From the NCBI GenBank assembly GCA_964019415.1, contig OZ025870.1, positions 4,335,408 to 4,399,407 of the forward strand: a stretch of 64,000 bases of DNA. The letters are read 5' to 3'. Positions 12,480 through 24,244 of this stretch are shown piece by piece. Origin of the DNA: Ianthella basta (Eukaryota > Porifera > Demospongiae > Verongiida > Ianthellidae). Positions within the stretch are counted from its first letter, which is position 1, and each line of letters opens with the position of its first letter. Position numbers and translations under genes: made by a program. The notes under the pieces are model-generated. The model saw nothing but the letters and a program-made list of their open reading frames with translations, was not told where the DNA came from and searched no databases.

Positions 12480-15400
12480 GTGCTTGTCTGATTAGTCCCT
12501 CAATTCAATGCTGTTACATATACAGCAGCACCAGCAGTCAGGAGCACTAGTAGAGAAGTGGCTTTGCTTACATGAGACTACGATACTGAAAGTTTCATCT
12601 TGCCTCAGTTAGTACTTTAACCCATTAGGGCCCAAAGACGCAAATTTGCGTCATATATTTGTATGCGCTTAAGGCCCAATGACGCAGATTTGCGTCAAGA
12701 CGAACTTTCCCTTCGTTTGGCTGCCAAGAACGGAGGAATGGTACGAACTTTTCGCAGTACGCCTAGTAGTCATTTGTCCATCATTTCGGACTCTCGCCGT
12801 CTCTTCTGGTCGTTCTCGTGCCGCGCAATCAAGCGCCGAACGTTTTGCGAAGTTACGCACCATTTTGGTGTGTGGCCAGAAAGCTACCACGTACCACGTA
12901 GCGACAAGAACGAATGCAGTTGGCTGTTGAACAAATAGTCCAGCATCTAGAGCGGCTCTTAGGTCCTTTTCTGGGTCACAGAAGTGCCAGCAAGTAAAAT
13001 ACAAGCGTTCGCTTACCGTTCTCATCTTCTTCGGCAGCACACGCTTGCGAAGAGTCTAGAGCTGGGCCACGAACAACCCATAGCCTTCCTAAGAAACAGC
13101 ACCATGGAATGCAACACCCAGTGTCAACCCTTTGCGCGAGAAGAGCCAGGAAAGCCATCGAAAAGTAAAAGTACGGGGGTTGTACGTAGCCGCCATTTTT
13201 TAAGTTGGGCTCACAGTACACGAGCGCGAAGTTTGAAATTGGGTCCTAATGGGTTAATAGCCTGATGCTACTGTTCACTGACAGCAAGTTATAATTACTT
13301 AAACATTCCTATGCTGTTAGAATGCAGACCACTGTGCAGACATCTTTCTAACTTTACAGAATGTGGTGTCTAGGGTGGCCTAGGGAGAAGAGTGAAACAA
13401 GGTACACCACTAGGGATTCGCACTATGCTCCCACTGTTAACGCATTCGGTGGTGCTTATAAACACTAGAAAAGGCATGTTCACCGAAATGCACGTACTCT
13501 TGTCAAGTACGCACTAGTGGTAATGACGAATAAATAGAAGAATATATTCCATTCTATCACACGTACCTCAAAAGCAATAAACTGTATTAAACATTATCAA
13601 AAGCCTTACTTGTGACATATGAGATGTTTTAGAATACGTATATTAAAGTAGCCATGCAGTTTAGTTCTGAGTAAACAAGAGTATACATATACGGCAGCAG
13701 ATGGCAGTGTTGCACACCTAACTGTCTGTAGCCTTTTTGTACACACAAAGACATGTAACAAGCTGCATGGGAGTAAGCAAGTCAGTTTTGCATAGATACA
13801 TGTAGGTCTATCAATAATGCGAGCTGTGCATACATTAAGGTACCTTAGAGCCTGGGTCAAGCAAACAGTGCATCTGATAGGACAGGATCTGTGCAGAAAC
13901 AAAAAGTGTAATACATACACGTGATGTGAACTATTCAATATCCAAAGTGTAAAACTGCTCTCCTTGCATGTTCGAAAGACAGCATACAAATGTTTATGTT
14001 AAACTTAGAGTCCTTTCAGTATGTGATACAACGCATACACAGCACGAGGCCTGAGGGCACTTCATACTGTGTATATGCATTGTATCATGCAATAAGAGGG
14101 CTACAACTGTCATATCTCCTGTTGCCATAGCTCCAAAAGTACTCTTCCAGCAGGATTAGCTGGCTAGGGAATCAGGTTGGTGACAGTTTTGTCATGTTGC
14201 AGTCTTTACTGCTGGTGTGCCAAGATTTTAGTCAGTGTTGACGCTCAGATATCCAGGTAGTCTCCCAACTGGAATGAGACTGCTTCTGGTACACGCAGAG
14301 TGCGTTGACTGATGGAGCACTTACTACAGCTTGTTGGGATGACTTGTTGGCTTTGGAACAGGTGATCAGAAGACTGGAAGAAGGTACGTACACAAAGAAG
14401 CTCATCTGTGTGAGTTATGGAACATGCTCACCCTGCCGGCCTGGAATAACTGCTTACTCAGGCATAGCCGACCTTTCCATGAGGTTTGTTAAGCCTGACT
14501 AATAACTATGGTTGCCATTATTTGCAGTTTTTAGCGTGCAAGGACACAAAACCACTGATGTTAACATGAACTTTGACCTGTGCAATATTGTTGTTATTGC
14601 ATATGTAGGTAAACTGGTCAATTCAGTAGGTCTGGGTTCTTAAGAGATAGGAGCAGTATCATGTGTGGTTGCCATGGCAACAGGAGATATTATGGTATTA
14701 TATGCCAACTCTGACAGTATCATTAGTTTTATACCACATGCACCCATGCATGTTCCAAGAGGCTCACCTCTGTTACCTGCAGAAGGTCAGCAGTGAAGGG
14801 CTTGCTTCTCCTAAGCAGAGTCAAGAAGCAGCCTATGGAGGGCTTGAAGGTGAAACCCAAGGTGGCCACTTCAACGATGTCTAGTTCAAGGAAGACCCAT
14901 ACAGCTTCCAAATGAGTACTGCGCTGTATTATAAGGTAAGCAAATTGGCTAGGGATTAGAAAGGTAACAGTTGTGCTCTGGCATTCCACGGCATCAGAAC
15001 AGATAATCTTTTCTGCTGGGATACCAATAGTTGTGCTGAGAATACGAACTTGAAGATGGTGGCAGTCCTCACAAGTGAACTCAGCAAGAGGCTTGGATGA
15101 AGTTATTTCAACTGGAACCAGTTCAGTAGTCGCTGTAACTTGCTTTCCTTTCCCTATACCAGTTTTCTTCTTCTTGGCAAGATGATCTTTCAGCAGAGTT
15201 GCCTTCTCGTAAATGGCAAGGTGAAGGTTGTAGTGTGAAAGGATGGCTTCAGCTACTTCCCATTCAAGGGCCTTGGTTGGGATCGCATCTACAGCTTGTT
15301 GAAGGAAACACATATTACCCCATTTCGCTTCGATTGACATTCGGCTAAGGAGCTCACTGACAGATTTTGCAGATTGAACCTTGCTTCGTTTCACTTGTTC

Positions 15401-17477
15401 TTCATCTTCATGAAGGCCCAGCTGAAGGTATATATTGGCTGCCGTTTTCAGAGCACTCAGGTGGGGCTCCAGCAGTTGGATAATGCGGGAAAGAGCATTG
15501 GCATAGAACAGTCGAATGGCTCGATCAGATGTAGCCTGAACACACTTCATGTCTTGTTTCTCTAGGTCCATTTTCATTTTCATGTACTCATCCATTGTCT
15601 TCTTATCGGCAGGGCAAGAAAGGGTGTCTCCTGAACTTGCAGATGATCTAGAGCGCTTTCTCTTCATCGCTGCATGAAGAATACAAGGTAAGTGTCATAT
15701 GCACATACCAAGACGTGCAGACCATGAGACAGTGGTGGAAGGACATACATGAAAGGGTGTCATGCACCTTTTCCAATGATACATGAAGTGCCATCACTAG
15801 TAGGACACACAATACTACACCATACACAAAGGGAACACACACGCACATATTGCCTGTATCTGAGCCACATACCAGCCATGTCCCTCCATTGAGTGTACAA
15901 GACATAAAACGTATAACAAGCAAATTAAAATATCACACAAAGCAGCACTTATTTACATACGCAGCCCTTTCCATGTACAGTACATGAGACACACAGAGTA
16001 CAGGTAACTGCGGCAGATACAGTGCTATGCATTAATGAATAAACTGGGCACATTTGAACAGACTGTGAGTTGCTGTATGCTATAGTGGTTACAAGAATGA
16101 CACAAGAGTGTAATCAGAAGATAGTACCCGCTGACATGGGCAACTGAAATCATTAAGGGTTAAATGAATTAATACTTTATTCTAAGTTTGAGTATTTGTT
16201 GTTTCCAATGAAAGAATATTCAAATATTCGTTCGGCCCCACCAGAAGTGATTACCATGCTTTCAAATATGGCAGTCTTCTGTGAAGGGATTACTGGAAGT
16301 GGGACGAAAAGACGGGTGAAGAGCAAAACGGAAGCATTTGACTGGATAAAAAGCAATTTTCTGTGATCTCTGTGTAAACCGTGAAAGTTAGGAGGTGTTT
16401 CAGTCCATATATATCAACTGATTCACAAACAAAATTTTTATATGGTTGGAGGCCATTTTTATGACATCACAAATCTGCACGAAAAATCAAACGAATAAAA
16501 TTATCCTTTGAATATTCAACTATTCAGTTATTTGTTCAACCAGTAGACATCATACAGTGATGTAGAATGCACAGCACCTTCAATAATGTGTAATTGCCCA
16601 TGACAACAGTATACCTGGATAACACAATAGCACACAGCAGGCATTATCACACATAAAATACACTAGCTTGGCCTTGGGACCTTTGTATGGCATAAAGCCC
16701 TTGTGCCTATGATCCATACAGTTTAATGTAACTTGGAAACGATTAACAGGTCCAAGCCACACTCGTGGGAACACTCTCCAAATCAAGACTGAACAACAAT
16801 ATACTGAGTTTGTATACTGTACGTTGGCAGGTTCCGTCAAAACCATTGTTGCAGATTGTCGTATTCACTAAGAGTCTAGTGTAGAAGCTCAACATATGCA
16901 TGCAATGACTGTATGCGCATGCTCAGATGTCGCACCAAGGGCTCGCACCGCCAGAGTAGAACGCTGGAGTCAGCACCTCTCAATTACATCCCGCCATTGC
17001 GCGACTTAGTCGTTCTTGGAAAGAGTATAAGCCGCATATTGGCCTTTTCGCTGTTTTTACACCATATCTCTAGTCTCGTCCAGACGGCTATGGTTTCATG
17101 TAGCGGGAGCCCCTAGGAATTGCCCAAGAGTTGCGCAATCCTCATAGCGACCCCTTCACGTGATTTTCCGTTATTCGGCTTGCGGCTGCCGGTGCCCCAG
17201 AAGATTGTGCAAGAGTTGCATAATCCTAGCGGGCTCCCGGTGCATGAAACCAGAGCTGTCCAGACCCACTGAGTCTCTGCCATTCTGCCATTTTGGAGGA
17301 CGCTCCTCCCCACAATGGCTGAATGGCAGAGATAGGGCTGGGTACAAGATTACCATATCTCTTGAACACAGTCCTTTATTCGAGACCATCACCTTTTATA
17401 GCTTCCTACTTTGTCGTTTTGAATCCACTGGTATCGCTCATAAGGTGCCTCGTAGCCTGCAGTGCCAGATTAGGCAC

Positions 17478-17544
<67 letters not shown>

Positions 17545-19488
17545 GACCAAGTACCATAACCCCTATGCGCCGAGGGTTAATTAGTATACGCACTTCATGG
17601 GATGCAAAAATGGTCCAGCGAGCTAGACAAAGAGTGCAGCTAATCCCATATACTGTGCTCACATGACAGAAACTGTTTTGAAGCAAACCATTCACAATCG
17701 TTGCGTACCGTGCTGGTAGTCATCAAGACCATCGCCCAAATGCACAAACAGAAACCAAGCTGACCCGTTTCTGCCACATAGGTGAAATGGCTGTCTTGCA
17801 AAGAGTGAGGTTACTTCTAGAGCATCTGTGTTCTTCAGGGTGCACGGACATGCATGCATTGCATATGTATGTCGTTCTTGAGTTTCAGGTAATCAGACTG
17901 GTCCAAATCATGTCAGCAAGGCAGTCCAAGCACCATTTGTCTGGCATGGCTCGGTAACATTCGGTTATCATTCACACAACAACTAGAAATCTAACCGAAT
18001 CAAACCATGCCAGCACAGTTCTTTTAATACCATGAGAATGCGCTACTAGTTACACTGCATGGCAGGCAATTTGCCCACATACAAAAAGGGTCTTATCAGC
18101 TAGACTATATGTGCATCAAGTCCCATAGATGCAATAACGGACAATTCGAACAGGTGAAGGTGTGCATCAAAATCCCAGACAAGCATCAGCGGGCAATCCA
18201 CAGAGCATCAAGACATTTCTATGCAATCATGCATAATGCCAATTACTGTACTCTACCATGTGCTTTCACTCCTATCTAGTGACCTTCAATTCTTGATAAA
18301 TGGCCATTCTGCAAGGCAAGATTAAAGGCTGATGACAAAGGAACACAACAAGAAGGCTAATGTATGCTGGACAGATCTTCATGCAGGAATCTCACATCGG
18401 TTTCCATGGAGCGTCACAGAAAGGGCAGGTATTCAGCTAGTAGCCTCGTCCCCAGTGCAGGTATTCAGCTAGTATCTGTAAGGTGCATAAGGCCACGATA
18501 CGTACGTGGCATGTAAATTCGAAAACAGCAACATATTACGACTCCCATTAAATTACCCCCCACACTCCCCACCACACCTTGAAGGAGTTATACATACAGT
18601 TCTGAATCAGGTAACAAACAAATCACCAATATCTCCTCTCACCTGTTACAGGTACACAAACTACTCCTGATCCCCCTTCTCCTTGTCCTTGCCCCCTTTG
18701 TGTAAGCTGAAGGGACATTTCACTGCCTCCTTCCATATGGTACTCAATGGCTTTCTGACCTCCAGATTGATCTACAAATGAATAAACTGTAGTAATTATA
18801 CCATATCATAGTATAATGGAAACAGGATGATGGAAATATGTACACTAGATTTCTACGATTGATAAAGGTCTTCGTGGCTGAAACATCCAGAGACAACCTT
18901 GTTCTGATGCTACCTCCAGTTACTTGACAGAAGCCTATTTTGTGTTCATCATAGTACGTAGTAATGAGTCTCTATGACACTATGGAAATAAGTATGTGGC
19001 ATTAACAAAGCATCTAATCCATCATTAATACATGAATGTCTGTTAAAATTATAAGTCATACACAAGTGTACACACTAGGTCAAAGTGTATTAGAACATAG
19101 TTAAGAACTCTATACAATTACAGTCCCACCACATAGACATACACTAACACACTGCAATGCCTGCTGATAACTCCATACCATTTGCTCTGTGATATTCTTC
19201 AAATTGGTGAGCAGAATCTTCAATTTTGTCTGCCCACACTTCATTCCCACTCTTCTTGAGCATCTTCAAGAATATATCAAACTCCTTGTTACCTTTTCCC
19301 CGCAAGATGCCGATGATCCTGCCAACTCATTCACACTTATCCTCTGCTCCCTCCACACGCATCCTCTCTGCCTCTGTCATGAACCCTCCTGCAGGCCTTT
19401 CCAGGCGACCGACAAGGTCCGTCATACCCAGATTCACCTTCAGTTCATTCTCCAAGCTGACCAGAGCATCCTTCTTCCAGCTGTCCAT
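11698..19488 (-). CDS. Gene A: CARD plus unrecognised module, short paralogue of the CARD-ankyrin family
   Basis: Seven exons can be placed from splice signals and from phase agreement with genes B and C: 19488-19179 (CARD), 18771-18643 (linker), 15669-14777 (module), 13888-13844, 12238-12178, 12086-12013 and 11753-11698. Junction phases match those of gene B at every shared boundary. The CARD probably binds other CARD proteins. No enzyme motif is seen. After the sixth exon, where B and C continue with coiled-coil and ankyrin exons, A has only a short basic exon (SASASVLKSKPKEAEPSK) and then loses similarity, so it seems to lack ankyrin repeats. An in-frame TGA at 19329-19327 lies inside the CARD. 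The gene is therefore either a pseudogene, starts elsewhere, or carries a sequence error. A further exon near 11484-11381 is possible but weak. Confidence 0.6.
12013..12086 (-). CDS. Gene A exon 6: acidic segment
   Basis: A 74-bp exon ending at a strong gtaagt donor and encoding GDFGCEASLPIENGETDIEG and four more residues. The gene B exon at 38739-38666 is also 74 bp and starts DDFRTEANLLDARQ. The neighbouring 61-bp exon at 12238-12178 (EPISGLPLSTKKIDRRWQLL) likewise has a 61-bp partner at 38888-38828. Confidence 0.55.
12396..12477. repeat. (CA)n microsatellite in a gene A intron
   Basis: Pure AC repeats between exons 4 and 5 of gene A. Confidence 0.95.
12617..13257. mobile_element. Non-autonomous piggyBac-like element with TTAA target duplication
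   Basis: TTAA at 12617-12620 and at 13254-13257 flank a 633-bp insert. Its ends are inverted repeats: CCCATTAGGGCCCAA on the left and, in reverse complement, CCCATTAGGACCCAA on the right. Just inside the left end are two copies of the palindrome GACGCAAATTTGCGTC (one with a mismatch), a sub-terminal arrangement common in piggyBac-type elements. No transposase frame is present. It lies in the intron between exons 4 and 5 of gene A. Confidence 0.8.
13844..13888 (-). CDS. Gene A exon 4: 15-residue conserved micro-exon
   Basis: A 45-bp phase-0 exon (ILSYQMHCLLDPGSK) between cacag and gtacc. Genes B (39894-39850, SLPYQMYCLVDPGTK) and C (61182-61138, ALPYQVYALVDPDTA) have the same length and phase, which shows this tiny exon is under constraint. 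Confidence 0.65.
14777..15669 (-). CDS. Gene A exon 3: unrecognised module of about 297 residues
   Basis: Opens with MKRKRSRSSASSG (a basic, nuclear-localisation-like stretch), then two helical regions (TMDEYMKMKMDLEKQDMK; VSELLSRM), a CFLQQAVDAIPTKALE block and the conserved core AEAILSHYNLHLAIYEKATL. These are followed by a beta-rich C-terminal part (VPVEITSSKPLAEFTCEDCH…STTVTFLIP…LEAVWVFLELDIVEV). The apparent ATG is not the start: the upstream acceptor at 15670 gives TAMKRK after splicing. Gene B is about 80% identical; gene C is far more diverged but keeps the block order. I know of no named domain that fits. Confidence 0.7.
17075..17331. mobile_element. Fold-back (inverted-repeat) element in a gene A intron
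   Basis: The arm at about 17078-17140 (GTCCAGACGGCTATGGTTTC…CGGGAGCCCCTAGG) returns in reverse complement at about 17190-17266. A second hairpin follows at 17272-17331 with arms CTCTGCCATTCTGCCATT and its complement. No target duplication was identified. Confidence 0.6.
17479..17541. repeat. (CA)n microsatellite in a gene A intron
   Basis: Pure AC repeats, about 30 units. Confidence 0.95.
18643..18771 (-). CDS. Gene A exon 2: glycine-rich linker
   Basis: Preceded by tttgtag and followed by gtgagagg. It encodes about 43 residues (QSGGQKAIEYHMEGGSEMSL, then a Gln/Gly-rich run ending VVCVPVT). The gene B counterpart at 43341-43213 shares the KAIEYxxEGGSxMSxQL core and the same phases, which is good evidence that both are real exons rather than chance frames. 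Confidence 0.65.
19179..19488 (-). CDS. Gene A exon 1: CARD domain
   Basis: It starts MDSWKKDALVSLENELKVNL. The helices match the CARD pattern: a hydrophobic helix 1-2, then GGFMTEAERMRV (the 'LTxxE' turn of helix 3), IIGILRGKGNKEFDIFLKML (helices 4-5, equivalent to LLxxLxxKGxxAFxxFxxxL) and a final DKIEDSA helix. It aligns with the CARD of gene B across its length. The frame is interrupted once, by TGA at 19329-19327 just before VGRIIGIL. Exon end: AAATG then gtatgg, with one base carried over, which joins the next exon as an Asp codon exactly as in gene B. Confidence 0.65.
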
Positions 19489-19499
19489 TGGAGACGAAA

Positions 19500-21317
19500 A
19501 GGCTGTAACAAGGTAAAACGAAATGACATAAAGTGTGATACATTTTTCTGCAAAGAGACAGGCTGCACTGCTATTTAGCAGCAATAGCAATCAGCATACC
19601 ACACTGCTCATTGCCCGCCACAGTCGAACACTTACAAATTAAAGTACACGTAAGGTAAACTGGGGAAATTTTATCACTACCTATAGTAGTTAATTCTGTC
19701 GTGTTTTGTAAGTACTCCCTGAGAAAGAGTGTGATCACTCTCACACATAAGACTAGAGTGGGCACTAAGTAGGTGTCTATAGGCAGTGTTGTGTTCTGCT
19801 ATGTTCAAATGCAGTTGTGATGGAAAAGCATCAAGACTGTTAAATGATGGACTGGAATTGATAGTGACAGAAATACAGCAGATTGCCGTACACACAGTTT
19901 ACATGCATGAGAGGCAGTTCTGTATAAAATGGAGTTACAAATGTCCTTGAGAGCAAGAGATAGAGCTAAATTGTTCCTGCACTATGAATAAACAAGAAAC
20001 CACTTCTATGTCTCACGCACACATCAAGCAGATGCTGTAGCCATGTAGCTAGCTAGTGCACATATGTACCATTAAAGCGATATTAACGTAGGGCCTACAT
20101 TATTTGTTGCTTTATGATGTGACAAACATATTCGACTGTATGCACTGAATCAGTGACGGAAAGTCCTACGCTACCCCAGCCTAGCTAGCTACTTCCCAAT
20201 CTCAAGTTCACAACTTCTCCATACAGCTAGCTACCTAGCTACCTACCTAAACTAGCTACAGTATAGCACTCACCTGTCCAGGGATTTCTAGGCGCAGTGT
20301 GCGAAATAAATGTTTGAGAGACAAGCTTGGGGAGCGATAGAACGGATTTCCAACCTAGTTAGGAACCGGGCATCTCCACACAGGTGGGATGTCGGCCATA
20401 TTTTACCGCCATTTTGAAGGGGGGGCGGTAAAGAGTAATGTGCAAAGGAATGCTGACATAACAAATGGCCGCCAGAAAAGATGAGAAAACTCGAAATTGG
20501 AATTGGCTAGCTACGTTTGGCTGAAGTTGAAGGATGTAGCTTAACCAGCTAGGTACGTGTGTAGCAGGAGTTGTTCTTTGTAGCTAGGTACTTAGAATGG
20601 AATCGACAGATGATGCATAGCTAAGTTCAATTGCAACTGTTGCACGTGATGGAGAGCATAAGGGCGCCTTTCTGAAATGCGGCAAGGGAGGGATATTACA
20701 GATACACCGATAGGAGTCACGTTACTGGGCCGCTGGCGTGTCTCCTCGCAGCCCTCCTGCATCAGACGGCGAGTCCCTGCTAATTACATGTGCAGCTCCA
20801 CCATCAAAGCCACGGGGAGGAAATGTGTTAGTATGCATGTAACAGTGCATAAGATGGTATCTACTGTGTTGCAATTGGCCTATACTCAACTTTCCATCTA
20901 GATCTTGGCATATGAACAGTTCTAGCTAACCGTACATACATCATATAGCTAAGCTTACCCTTTAGAGACTCGTTCATGATCATGTCAAGTGCATTACTGC
21001 CTGTGTATATTAAGAGCCCTCTCATAAGCTGCCGTACACTCCTGTCTGCCTGCATGTGTGTGCATACAATTGATCATGCAAACATATTTTGTCACTGGAT
21101 TCTCATTGGCTTTCCATCACAGCAAAATGTCAGTCCTTAAGTGAAAGCGCATTAGAATCCTACTTGTGCCAGTAATTGACCTCTGGTCTCTCCTATATTG
21201 TTCTTTTCCTCCCCATTTATTTCTTCTCCACCTCTTCCTTCCTCTGACTCTACCCTTCCTCCTGGTCCCTACTCCATGTCCTCTCCTTCATCTCTCTTTC
21301 CACATCCTTCCCTGCAG
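19500..21317. other. Intergenic, upstream of gene A; no gene seen
   Basis: Contains the presumed gene A promoter and many TAGC-rich runs (tagctagctacc). The frame at 20677-20901 is not supported by splice sites or by similarity. Confidence 0.4.
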
Positions 21318-21443
21318 TGAACACCCTCCCCTTTGGAGGTGTCAGTCACAGTGACACTGGCTGTTACCATGGCAAACACTCGTTTGATGCCTTCTCTCAC
21401 AGAAAGGCTTGTCTTGAGACAAAGACCACTTTGGGCTTTGCGG

Positions 21444-21446
<3 letters not shown>
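21318..21446 (+). pseudogene. ALDH3-type aldehyde dehydrogenase C-terminal exon remnant
   Basis: After an acceptor-like ccctgcag at 21310-21317 the plus strand reads [20 protein letters not shown] and then [12 protein letters not shown]. This is the C-terminal signature of ALDH3/fatty aldehyde dehydrogenases (LPFGGVGxSGxGxYHGKxSFDxFSH). Two highly conserved glycines are Ser and Asp here. A (TG)n tract follows directly, and no other ALDH exon was found on either side. It is most likely an orphan exon fragment on the strand opposite to the CARD genes. Confidence 0.7.

Positions 21447-21447
<1 letters not shown>

Positions 21448-21518
<71 letters not shown>
21448..21518. repeat. (TG)n microsatellite
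   Basis: Pure TG repeats directly after the ALDH3-like remnant. Confidence 0.95.
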
Positions 21519-21520
<2 letters not shown>

Positions 21521-21619
21521 CATGTGTTTGTGGTGTGTATAACTGCATGCAGGTGTGAGAAGGTGATGCACGTTTGAGAGAGGAGATTGTAATGTGTGTT
21601 GCCTTATATTGTGAATAAT

Positions 21620-23375
21620 GCTGCTCCAACTAATCGAAGCCCTCGATCCGTATTAAATGTGTATACATTAACTATCTCCATGTATGTAGATCTTCAAACT
21701 GTGGCCTTGAGGAGTTTAATGAGCACTGGACTGTGCATACTGGTTGAACGCTTTTTCACTAAATAGTTTAAATTAAATTTACAGTAATTTTGATAGATTA
21801 CAGAGTTTTCAAACAGGACTATGCTGTGCATCACTGATATGAGGACATGTAGAAGTCATCAATATGATGTTTACTGTGGCGTCTTTCATTCTGAAGCTAA
21901 TTTCATTTATTCCACTCATACACACAAAGGATGTATGGTATTCCTAACTAGCTATCTGTCTTACCTATCGCTATAACATCTGGTGTGGGGAATTTGTACA
22001 CTGCTGTCTATGATGTTACTCTCATTGTATACGTCGGTATATGTATATACTCATGATCGATATCAGTTTGAATAATTATGTACTATGACAAGGGCCGTAC
22101 GTGTACGTGTATATATACATGTTCACAAAATCTTAGGCCTGCGTGTGACTGCTATAATTATGTAGCTATCCACAGCTACTTGACGGCAGCAGATCATACA
22201 CAGTAACTACACACCAAGAGCATTGAGTTGGATTAAATGACATTATGTGTGGCGGGGTAGAGCTGTGCCAGTGTCACTCAAGCAATTTTGCTTAATTATT
22301 GCATGTATATATAATTATGCCTTCACCCTGTAGTCTGATTCTGTCTCCGTCCATCAAACACATCCACTCTTATATAAAGTCCTTGCAAGTTAATTCCCCA
22401 TGTGAGAGCAAAATGCATGGGATATGTCAATGTGCGCAGTGTTGCAATTAGTGTACACATCGATCTACGTAACTCACACAAGGGTATCTTGTGCAATAAG
22501 GTCATTTCACTACTTCTAATATATAATTATATAATCATAATTATACACTGTCTCTGACATTATTATAGATCCAACCACCCCTTCCTATCATTCAAGCTTG
22601 CACGATATTTACAAGCTTGCTGTGTGCATGCACACATAGTTTCTCAACTCAACACACACAAGTTACATATAATTTAATTATTATAAGTTTAACTTCTATT
22701 CTGGTGAGCAGTTGTACTCACATGACAAATGCATACATTAATGTCATACACTTCAGATCAAATTCTTAAAATATTAATAATTATAATAATTATTATAATT
22801 ATGCATCACAAGCATGCAATGGTGCATATTATATATTATACAGAGAACATGCATGATTGTACAACTGCATGCATACACAATATGTATAACATGTATATAT
22901 GGGTACCCTGGTGTTAGTTAAATCTGTTCAATGGTTATATAATTATTATAATTATACATAACTGTATACATGTATTTGTGATCATGAATAATACATATAC
23001 GTATATATCATTGAAATACCTGTCCTTTGCTCTTACGTGTAATGCATAGTATATTGTTTTCCTCCTCGGATCCAGAGACTATGCTATAATGCTGTGCAGA
23101 TCACAGGGCCTAAAATAATATAATATATGTATGTCCTGTATGGAACCGATTTGGCAGCAACAGAACTTTAACACACAAAAACCGCAGGCGCAGATCCAGA
23201 AGAATTAAATATTATTCAATACAAGCTCGGCATGTTAATTATGACTTATACAATAATTATGTTCATACACAGCATGCCTCAGAGTTGAATGCAGTGGCAG
23301 CTAAAATTATTCCAGAATTATTCTATAATTAAAGCATAGAACAAACTAATGGAGCCTATAGGGCTATAAAATTAT
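21620..23375. other. AT-rich intergenic region; no gene seen
   Basis: Very AT-rich between about 22.5 and 23.4 kb (runs of taattattataattat). No supported exon, tRNA or repeat unit was recognised. Confidence 0.4.
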
Positions 23376-23680
23376 TCATTTACACCTTTGAAAGGCCAAT
23401 TGAAGATCTCTTGCAACCTTTTGGTTTACAATGTCATCGCTATGCTGAAGAACCTCAATGAATCGGTACACATTGCTCTCAAACACTTCATAAAGCCATC
23501 TCATCAGAACTGAATTGACAAAATAAATTCCTGCAGCTACTGGGTTGTGCTCCTGCAAGTTAATTTCACGACATTCCTCTGATGTCAGCAAATAGTGCCC
23601 AAGTAGATCTGCTACCAAGGTACTGTCAATATACAATCCAGTCAGCTGACTATGAATCTTCTGCACTTCTTCAAACAAGG
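23376..23680 (-). CDS. Gene D terminal exon: CARD 2
   Basis: Acceptor catgtag, then an uninterrupted frame to TGA. It has full CARD helix spacing: VQKIHSQLTGLYIDSTLVAD (helices 1-2), LLTSEECREI (helix 3 start), YFVNSVLMRWLYEVFESNVY (helices 4-5), then VARDLQLAF (helix 6). At about 100 residues it matches the usual CARD length. The protein ends 3 residues after the last helix. Confidence 0.7.
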
Positions 23681-23952
23681 CTACATGCAGAGATAAGACA
23701 TAAATAGTATTAAATTCATGTGCACAAGGTATTCATTCCTATGTATGCACACATGTATGCTCACACAGCTATATACATATACAAGTATACACAGATGGAC
23801 ATGCATGTACGTGTACACATGCATGCACATGTACAATGTATACATATAATTATATAATATACACACATTTTATGTACCTTTTCCATGCTTTCCACTGTTG
23901 GTCAAACTTCCACTAGTACTACTTTCCAAACCTATCAGCAAATAGAGAATAT

Positions 23953-24220
23953 TGTTGTGAAGGCATGTCTCCCAGAGGCTCCGATCACCTGCTGTCATGT
24001 AACAATGTGTCATGTAACAATGTGTAGTGCCACTTTGTCTAGAACTTTCGACACATGCATCTATAAAAGATAGCCTCCTCCCTTTGTAACTGCTGCTGTT
24101 GTTGTTCAATAAAGCTCCCTGGTTCCCGTTACCAGTGTCCGTTCGCGTAGTGCCTGTCCCTTACCCTGTCCTCGCTGTCTGGACTTGTCCCATGTACCCC
24201 GTGCCCACGACAGCGGTACA
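23953..24220 (+). repeat. 5' LTR of the Ty3/gypsy element
   Basis: Begins TGTTGTGAAGG and ends GCGGTACA. It contains an internal 15-bp tandem (TCATGTAACAATGTG twice), TATAAAAG near 24063 and AATAAA near 24109. Confidence 0.93.
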
Positions 24221-24244
24221 ATTGGTGTCAGAAGTGGGATCTAG

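Noticed and set aside
20677-20901. 74-codon plus-strand frame
   Set aside because: No domain, no splice context; composition resembles random sequence.
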